A stretch of DNA of 10,300 bases from Armatimonadota bacterium (GTDB lineage: Bacteria; Armatimonadota; Hebobacteria; Hebobacterales; WVXJ01). Below, one piece after another: positions 5,931-10,300 of this stretch. The notes below the pieces were generated by a model. The model was not told where the DNA came from. It did not search any database and was given only the letters and a program-made list of their open reading frames with translations. Position 1 is the stretch's first letter. Each line of letters begins with the position of its first letter. Both the position numbers and the translations under genes were made by a program. The stretch spans positions 49,254-59,553 of the forward strand of contig WVXJ01000130.1 in NCBI GenBank assembly GCA_011773575.1. Reading direction: 5' to 3'.

Positions 5931-8005
5931 TGCGTAAGTACGACCCCGAAAAACTGAGAAATGTGGCCCTGATCGCCCACGGCGGTACCGGGAAGACCTC
6001 CCTGGTGGAGGCGATGCTCTATGTCAGCGGTGTCACCGACAGGCTCGGCTCCATAGAGGCGGGCAATACCATTTCCGATTCGGACCCCGATGAGATTGAG
6101 CGCCAGGTATCGCTCTCCTGTTCCTTGCTGTCCTTGGAATGGAAGGGGCACAAGGTTAACCTCTTTGACTGTCCCGGATACCCGGATTTCCTTGGAGAGG
6201 TTATCTTCGGTCTTCAGGTGGCGGATGCGGTGGTGGTGCTGGTTGACGGCGCTGAAGGGGTTGGCATCCAGACTGAGCGTTACTGGCAGATGGCAAAAGA
6301 ACAGGGCCTGCCCGGCGCGGTGGTGATAAACAAGATGGACAAGGAGAACGCGGATTTCGACAGACAGGTAACCGCGCTTTCAGGCCGGCTGGGCTGCCGC
6401 CCCGTAGTTACACATATCCCCATCATGAAGCCTTTCAGAGGGGTCGTTGACGTCCTCTCCGGCAAGGCTTACCTGACCGAGAATCAGAAGGAGTCCGTTG
6501 GCGAAGCTCCGCCTGAGATGGCCGACTCCATCTCCTCCTGGAAAGAGAAGTTGATCGAGGAAGCCGCCGAAGCCGATGACTCTCTCACAGAAAAATACCT
6601 GGAGGAAGGGATACTTACCGAAGAAGAGGTCCAGCGGGGGCTGCGGGCGCGGATCGAAAGGGGTGAAGTAACCCCCGTCCTACCCGCCGCCGCGGTGCAG
6701 GCTACCGGAGCCTCGGCATTGCTGGACTGCATAATCTCCTGGCTACCTTCTCCTCTTGCCGGAAAAGAAATCAAAGCGAAAGACTCCCGCAAGGACGCAG
6801 AGGTAACCCTGGCGCCCAAAGCGGAGGGACCTCTCGCCGCCTTCGTCTTCAAGACCACAGCGGATCCTTTTGCGGGCCGCTTTACCGCATTTCGGGTCTT
6901 TTCAGGAAGCCTTCATTCGGATTCTCAAGTCTACAATTCCACACGGCGCTCCAAGGAGCGGGTAGGCCAGATATTCATCCCGCGGGGCAAGAATCAGGAG
7001 GCGGTATCCGCCGTAAGCGCGGGAGACTGCGGTGTTGTGGCAAAACTCCGAGAGACTCTTACCGGCGACACTCTTACCGAAGAGCCGAATTCGATCTTGC
7101 TGCCTGCGCCGGAGATTCCGGAGCCGGTGTACTCGCTCGCCATTGCCCCCCTCTCCAAGGGGGATGAGGATAAGGTCGGCAGCGCGTTGGGCCGGCTGAC
7201 AGAAGAAGACCCCACCCTCTGCTTTTCCGCCGACTCCGATACCAGGGAGACCATTCTCTCCGGTACCGGGGATCTTCACCTGGAGGTGAACATAGCCAGG
7301 CTGAAGCGGAAATTCGGTGTCGAGGTAAGCACCGGAGCGCCCAAGGTGGCCTACCGGGAGACCGTTCGGGCGACTGCCAAAGCACAGGGCAAGTATAAGA
7401 AACAGACCGGAGGCCGCGGCCAGTATGGAGATGTGTGGCTGGAGGTAGAGCCCCTAGAGCGCGGCGCGGGATTCGAGTTTGCAGACCGCATCGTAGGCGG
7501 AGTGGTGCCCAAAAACTACATACCTTCAGTGGAGAAGGGAATACGGGAGTCGTTGGGGCGCGGCATAATCGCCGGCTATCCCGTAACCGATCTGCGTGTC
7601 ACTCTCTATGACGGCTCTTTTCATCCTGTGGATTCCTCCGACATCGCCTTCAAGATAGCCGGCTCGATGGGCTTCCGAAACGCCGCCAAAGAAGCCGGCG
7701 TCATACTCCTCGAGCCATACATGAACGCGGAGGTCGTGGTGCCGGAAGAAAACATGGGTGAGATCATGGGGCATCTGAACGGGAGAAGAGGCCGCATTCA
7801 GGGAATGGAGCCAATTGATGGCCAACAGGTCATCCGCGCCCAGGTTCCTTTGGCGGAAATGCTCTCTTATTCAACCGATCTGCGCTCCATGACCGCCGGT
7901 CGCGGCTTCTATACGATGAAGCTCTCGCACTACGAGGAAGTGCCCGCCCACATCGCAGAGAAGATCATCGAAAAGGCCCGGAAAGAGGAGGAAGAGGGGC
8001 GATGA
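5930..8005 (+). CDS. fusA2: EF-G-like translation GTPase (EF-G-2 type paralogue) inserted between rpsQ and rplN
   Basis: The 691-residue product has all five EF-G domains. Domain I (about 1-280) has G1 HGGTGKTS (17-24), G3 DCPGY (80-84), G4 NKMDK (134-138) and a G' subdomain. Domain II starts near residue 300; domain III contains SGTGDLHLEV (444-453). Domain IV has GKYKKQTGGRGQYGDVWLEV (from 487) and the tip loop HPVDSSDIAFKIAGSMGF (from 565). Domain V starts near 595. By sequence it resembles Thermus EF-G-2 and FusA2-type proteins rather than housekeeping EF-G: switch I has RQVS for RGIT, and the catalytic His of DTPGH is Tyr. An intact domain IV tip suggests it still enters the decoding centre. 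It overlaps rpsQ (TAATG) and rplN (ATGA), so co-expression and coupling are likely. Its exact role, as translocase, recycling or stress variant, or assembly factor, is unknown. Confidence 0.93.
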   Translation: MRKYDPEKLRNVALIAHGGTGKTSLVEAMLYVSGVTDRLGSIEAGNTISDSDPDEIERQVSLSCSLLSLEWKGHKVNLFDCPGYPDFLGEVIFGLQVADAVVVLVDGAEGVGIQTERYWQMAKEQGLPGAVVINKMDKENADFDRQVTALSGRLGCRPVVTHIPIMKPFRGVVDVLSGKAYLTENQKESVGEAPPEMADSISSWKEKLIEEAAEADDSLTEKYLEEGILTEEEVQRGLRARIERGEVTPVLPAAAVQATGASALLDCIISWLPSPLAGKEIKAKDSRKDAEVTLAPKAEGPLAAFVFKTTADPFAGRFTAFRVFSGSLHSDSQVYNSTRRSKERVGQIFIPRGKNQEAVSAVSAGDCGVVAKLRETLTGDTLTEEPNSILLPAPEIPEPVYSLAIAPLSKGDEDKVGSALGRLTEEDPTLCFSADSDTRETILSGTGDLHLEVNIARLKRKFGVEVSTGAPKVAYRETVRATAKAQGKYKKQTGGRGQYGDVWLEVEPLERGAGFEFADRIVGGVVPKNYIPSVEKGIRESLGRGIIAGYPVTDLRVTLYDGSFHPVDSSDIAFKIAGSMGFRNAAKEAGVILLEPYMNAEVVVPEENMGEIMGHLNGRRGRIQGMEPIDGQQVIRAQVPLAEMLSYSTDLRSMTAGRGFYTMKLSHYEEVPAHIAEKIIEKARKEEEEGR
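7986..7991 (+). promoter_or_regulatory. Shine-Dalgarno of rplN inside the EF-G-like gene
   Basis: AGGAGG lies 10 nt before the rplN ATG and is made by the codons for the Glu-rich C-terminus of the EF-G-like protein (Arg-Lys-Glu-Glu-Glu-Glu). It supports initiation of rplN at 8002 although the genes overlap by 4 nt. Confidence 0.7.
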
Positions 8006-8370
8006 TCCAATTGCGCTCGCGGGTAAAAGTGGCGGATAATTCCGGAGCCCGGGTGCTGGAATGTATCCGCGTCTTAGGCGGTTCCAGCCGCCGCTATGCA
8101 GGTGTGGGTGATATCATAGTTGGTACTGTAAAACAGGTGAGTCCCGGCGCCCCCATCAAGAAGGGGGAAATAGTGAAGGCGGTGGTCGTGAGAACCAAAC
8201 GCTCCATCGGCCGCACGGATGGCTCCTTTTTGCGCTTTGATGAAAATGCCGTAGTTCTCATTTCCGATCAACAGAATCCGCGGGGAACGCGTATCTTCGG
8301 CCCCGTGGCGAGAGAACTCAGAGAACGAGAGTTCATGAAGATAGTCTCCCTCGCGCCGGAGGTATTATAA
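8002..8370 (+). CDS. rplN: 50S ribosomal protein L14 (uL14)
   Basis: The 122-residue product is uL14 at the family's exact usual length: MIQLRSRVKVADNSGARVLE, CIRVLGG, GDIIVGTVKQVSPGAPIKKG, VVVRTKRSIGRTDGSFLRFD, and the C-terminal GTRIFGPVARELREREFMKI followed by VSLAPEVL. L14 lies at the subunit interface, near the factor-binding region and the docking site of the silencing factor RsfS. It is classically the first gene of the spc operon; here its ATG overlaps the stop of the EF-G-like gene (ATGA). Confidence 0.98.
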   Translation: MIQLRSRVKVADNSGARVLECIRVLGGSSRRYAGVGDIIVGTVKQVSPGAPIKKGEIVKAVVVRTKRSIGRTDGSFLRFDENAVVLISDQQNPRGTRIFGPVARELREREFMKIVSLAPEVL

Positions 8371-8371
8371 A

Positions 8372-8785
8372 GTGCCCAGTATAGATATCAAGAAGGGGGA
8401 CACGGTCTATATTCTGGCCGGCAAGTCGAAAATGAAGCGCCTCAGCCCGGAGGAGGTGGAGCGCACCTCCCCGTCGGGGATGAAGCAGGCCGCCGAGCGA
8501 CACGCCGGCCGCAGAGGCCAGGTATTGCGGGTGATCCCCGCTTCCGGCAAAGTGGTGGTTGAGGGGGTAAATATGGCGGTCAAGCACTCTGCGCGCCGAC
8601 GGCCGGGCCGAGTCGCCCAGATGCAGAGCGGACGTACCGAACAGCCGGCTCCAATGCCGGTGTGTAAAGTGATGCTGGTCTGCCCCCGCTGTGACCGCCC
8701 GACTCGCTCTCACCGCCAAATGCACGAAGGCAAACGGGTGAGGGTGTGCCGTCGCTGCAATGAAATCATAGACAGAGTCAGTTGA
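8372..8785 (+). CDS. rplX: 50S ribosomal protein L24 (uL24), zinc-binding, with insertion in the KOW loop
   Basis: The 137-residue product (GTG start, GGAGG at 8358-8362, 9 nt spacing) is uL24. The KOW strand IKKGDTVYILAGKSK is followed, after 25 extra residues, by GRRGQVLRVIPASGKVVVEG and VNMAVKH. The C-terminus has a zinc-ribbon pair Cys104-x2-Cys107 and Cys126-x2-Cys129 (CPRCDRPTR, VRVCRRCNEIID), as in Thermus-type L24 and absent from E. coli. L24 initiates 50S assembly on 23S domain I and borders the tunnel exit. The insertion (residues 21-45, 8432-8506) falls exactly where E. coli reads GKDK-GKRGKV and looks partly helical and charged. Typical bacterial L24 is 100-115 residues. Confidence 0.96.
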   Translation: MPSIDIKKGDTVYILAGKSKMKRLSPEEVERTSPSGMKQAAERHAGRRGQVLRVIPASGKVVVEGVNMAVKHSARRRPGRVAQMQSGRTEQPAPMPVCKVMLVCPRCDRPTRSHRQMHEGKRVRVCRRCNEIIDRVS

Positions 8786-8793
8786 GAAGAGAG

Positions 8794-9393
8794 ATGGCGA
8801 AGAAAGACGATAAAAAGGCTGAGCCCAAGGCTGCCGCGGAGCCCAAGCCTCCGGTGAGGATGAAAGAGCGCTTCTACAGTGAAGTAATACCCGCGCTGAT
8901 GAGTCGCTTCGGCTATCATAATCCTATGCAGGTTCCACGTCTCAAGAAGGTGTCTATCAACATGGGTGTGGGGAAGGCTACCCAGGACCCGAAGACTTTG
9001 GAATCCGCGGTACGGGACCTCACTCTGGTGGCCGGTCAAAAGGCGGTTATCACCCGCGCCAAGAAATCCGTCGCCGGATTTCGAGTGCGCCAGAAGATGC
9101 CTGTCGGCTGCCGCGTCACTTTGCGGGGTGACCGCATGTATGAGTTCGTTGACCGCCTCTTCAGTGTGGTGCTTCCCCGGGTGCGCGACTTCCGCGGGCT
9201 CTCCGCCTCCGCGGTGGATGGACACGGCAACTACACCCTGGGTTTGAAGGAACAAGCCATCTTCCCGGAGCTGAACCTGGACGACATTGAACGAGTGCAA
9301 GGGATGGACATCACCATCGTTACCTCCGCACGGACGGACGAAGAGGCGCTGGGCCTCTTGAAAGAACTGGGTCTGCCCTTGCAGAGTGTGTGA
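8794..9393 (+). CDS. rplE: 50S ribosomal protein L5 (uL5)
   Basis: The product from ATG 8794 is 199 residues and is uL5: YSEVIPALMSRFGYHNPMQV, VSINMGVGKATQDPKTLESA, ITRAKKSVAGFRVRQKMPVG, VTLRGDRMYEFVDRL, LPRVRDFRGLSASA, GNYTLGLKEQAIFPE and GMDITIVTSARTDEEA. L5 binds 5S rRNA and contacts P-site tRNA and S13 across the central protuberance. I prefer ATG 8794 to the in-frame TTG at 8782, which overlaps the rplX stop. Before the conserved core lies a lysine/alanine/proline-rich extension of about 20 residues (KKDDKKAEPKAAAEPKPP), absent from E. coli L5 (179 residues). It ends just before the rpsZ ribosome binding site. Confidence 0.96.
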   Translation: MAKKDDKKAEPKAAAEPKPPVRMKERFYSEVIPALMSRFGYHNPMQVPRLKKVSINMGVGKATQDPKTLESAVRDLTLVAGQKAVITRAKKSVAGFRVRQKMPVGCRVTLRGDRMYEFVDRLFSVVLPRVRDFRGLSASAVDGHGNYTLGLKEQAIFPELNLDDIERVQGMDITIVTSARTDEEALGLLKELGLPLQSV

Positions 9394-9401
9394 GGAGAGA
9401 A

Positions 9402-9587
9402 GTGGCGAAGAAATCTTGGCTTGCAAAAACTAAGCGACCGGCGAAGTTCAAGGTGAGAAACTACTCGCGCTGCAAGATCTGCGGGCGGGCGCGCGGCTAT
9501 TTCCGGCGCTTCGGAATGTGCCGGGTGTGTATTCGAGAGATGGCCCGAAAAGGCCTCCTGCCCGGTGTAACAAAATCATCTTGGTAG
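9402..9587 (+). CDS. rpsZ: 30S ribosomal protein S14, zinc-binding type Z (uS14)
   Basis: The 61-residue product from GTG 9402 is the short, zinc-containing form of uS14: AKKSWLAKTKRPAKFKVRNY, then Cys24-x2-Cys27 (CKICGRARGYFRRFG) and Cys40-x2-Cys43 (CRVC), ending KGLLPGVTKSSW. Four cysteines bind zinc, unlike the longer E. coli type. It lies in the 30S head beside S3 and S10. The start is set by AGGAG at 9393-9397, 4 nt upstream, and by the conserved AKKSW beginning; an in-frame GTG at 9390 would add four residues and overlap the rplE stop. Confidence 0.97.
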   Translation: MAKKSWLAKTKRPAKFKVRNYSRCKICGRARGYFRRFGMCRVCIREMARKGLLPGVTKSSW

Positions 9588-9594
9588 GAGAAGA

Positions 9595-9618
9595 ATGACG
9601 CCGGAGGCGTATGCATGA
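9595..9618 (+). other. Possible 7-codon mini-ORF overlapping the rpsH start
   Basis: ATG ACG CCG GAG GCG TAT GCA TGA would encode MTPEAYA. It has AGGAG at 9586-9590, 4 nt before its ATG, and its stop overlaps the rpsH ATG as ATGA, the same coupling geometry used elsewhere in the cluster. No homologue is known to me and it may be chance, so I mark it only as a candidate coupled leader. Confidence 0.3.
9598..9610 (+). promoter_or_regulatory. Hairpin enclosing the rpsH Shine-Dalgarno
   Basis: ACGCC (9598-9602) and GGCGT (9606-9610) are perfect complements around a GGA loop. The rpsH Shine-Dalgarno GGAGG (9603-9607) occupies the loop and the start of the right arm, 7 nt before the ATG. The pairing is seen; an effect on S8 synthesis is inference. 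Confidence 0.45.
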
Positions 9619-10010
9619 CTACTGATCCTATTGCCGATATGCTGACAAGAATCCGCAACGCTCTGCAGGTAAGGCACGAGCAGGTCTCTGTGCCGACCTC
9701 GCACGTGAAACTGGAGATCGCACGTATCTTGAAGACTGAGGGATACATCCAGAAATACACCCTGGTGGAAGAGAAGCCGCAGGGGAAGATTCGTATCACC
9801 CTGAAATACGCACCGGGGCAGGTGCCGGCGATAACAGAATTGCAGCGAATCAGCAGCCCTTCGCGGAAAATCTACGTGGGTCGAGATGAACTCCCGCGCG
9901 TCAAAGGAGGCCTGGGGGTGGCCATCATTACGACCTCCAAAGGCATTATGAGCGACCGGGAAGCGCGCCGTCGCAAACTCGGCGGAGAGGTTATGTGTAC
10001 CGTCTGGTGA
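9615..10010 (+). CDS. rpsH: 30S ribosomal protein S8 (uS8)
   Basis: The 131-residue product is uS8 at normal length: MTTDPIADMLTRIRNALQVR, VPTSHVKLEIARILKTEGYI, the central LQRISSPSRKIYVGRDELPR, and the C-terminal GLGVAIITTSKGIMSDREAR plus GGEVMCTVW. S8 is a primary binder of the 16S central domain, and in E. coli it represses the spc operon by binding mRNA near rplE. No clear copy of its rRNA site was recognised near rplE here by eye. The start ATG has GGAGG at 9603-9607 and lies 27 nt after rpsZ; that gap holds a mini-ORF and a small hairpin. Confidence 0.98.
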   Translation: MTTDPIADMLTRIRNALQVRHEQVSVPTSHVKLEIARILKTEGYIQKYTLVEEKPQGKIRITLKYAPGQVPAITELQRISSPSRKIYVGRDELPRVKGGLGVAIITTSKGIMSDREARRRKLGGEVMCTVW

Positions 10011-10055
10011 AGAGGCCGACGGGACTTCTGACGGAAAACATACTCTGAGGTGGAA

Positions 10056-10300
10056 ATGTCTCGTGTGGGTAATTCCCCTATCCAACTACCGGAGGGGGTG
10101 TCGGTCGAACAAGAGAATCATGAGATCAAGGTAAAGGGGCCCAAGGGGACCCTCAGCCGGTCTCTCTCGCCGCGAATGCTGGTGGAGGTGGGGGAAAGCA
10201 GCCTCCAGATCCGCCGGCCCTCTGACGAACTCGGCGATCGCGCTCTCCACGGGCTCACCCGCAGCCTTGTCGCCAACATGGTGGAAGGGGTCACCAAGGG
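10056..10300 (+). CDS. rplF: 50S ribosomal protein L6 (uL6), N-terminal part (partial, 3' end outside window)
   Basis: From ATG 10056 the frame stays open to the window end, giving 81 complete codons of a protein that is usually about 180 residues. The translation begins MSRVGNSPIQLPEGVSVEQE and continues with IKVKGPKGTLSRSLS and ALHGLTRSLVANMVEGVTKG, the expected first of the two repeated uL6 domains. L6 lies near the sarcin-ricin loop and the factor-binding site. A strong Shine-Dalgarno, GAGGTGG (10047-10053), directly precedes the start, 45 nt after rpsH. Its position matches the standard spc order. Confidence 0.96.
   Translation, partial: MSRVGNSPIQLPEGVSVEQENHEIKVKGPKGTLSRSLSPRMLVEVGESSLQIRRPSDELGDRALHGLTRSLVANMVEGVTK

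Noticed and set aside
8782..8793. Upstream TTG start for rplE
   Set aside because: It overlaps the rplX stop and adds only MRRE before an in-frame ATG at 8794 that starts a usual MAKK-type sequence.
9390..9401. Upstream GTG start for rpsZ
   Set aside because: It overlaps the rplE stop and lies over the AGGAG ribosome binding site that serves GTG 9402, where the conserved AKKSW begins.

Overview
This window is a bacterial ribosomal-protein supercluster. Every supported gene is on the + strand and packed end to end. It begins inside the 3' end of tuf (EF-Tu) and runs through a complete S10-type block: rpsJ, rplC, rplD, rplW, rplB, rpsS, rplV, rpsC, rplP, rpmC, rpsQ. It continues into the spc-type block: rplN, rplX, rplE, rpsZ (zinc-type S14), rpsH and the 5' part of rplF. 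The tuf-rpsJ junction, the zinc-binding S14 and L24, and the moderately high GC content fit a non-proteobacterial lineage. I cannot name the phylum from this window; Armatimonadota, Chloroflexota or Deinococcota-like groups are only guesses, prompted by the EF-G-2 type paralogue.

Layout: 1-315 is the EF-Tu C-terminal domain. 353-5542 holds ten r-protein genes (S10, L3, L4, L23, L2, S19, L22, S3, L16, L29) with gaps of 0-35 nt or overlaps of 1-4 nt. 5543-5675 is a 133-nt non-coding gap, the largest in the window. It contains a 14-bp tandem repeat and several inverted repeats. 5676-5930 is rpsQ. 5930-8005 is a full-length EF-G-like GTPase of the EF-G-2 kind, overlapping both neighbours (TAATG with rpsQ, ATGA with rplN). 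8002-10300 is the spc part.

The most unusual feature is this translation GTPase sitting exactly at the classical S10/spc boundary, with start and stop codons overlapping its ribosomal-protein neighbours. It should therefore be transcribed and probably translationally coupled with them. Its G2/switch I and G3 motifs differ from housekeeping EF-G, while its domain IV tip is conserved. The canonical fusA would be expected just upstream of tuf, outside the window.

Several r-proteins carry lineage-specific additions: an acidic Glu/Pro/Ala tail of about 100 residues on S3, a Gly/Arg-rich 13-residue insertion in S3, a 25-residue insertion in the KOW loop of L24, a Lys/Ala/Pro N-terminal extension on L5, and non-consensus residues in the L22 and L4 tunnel loops and the L2 active-site-proximal loop. 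A 7-codon mini-ORF and a hairpin enclosing the Shine-Dalgarno site precede rpsH. I see no mobile element, CRISPR array, tRNA, rRNA or intrinsic terminator.
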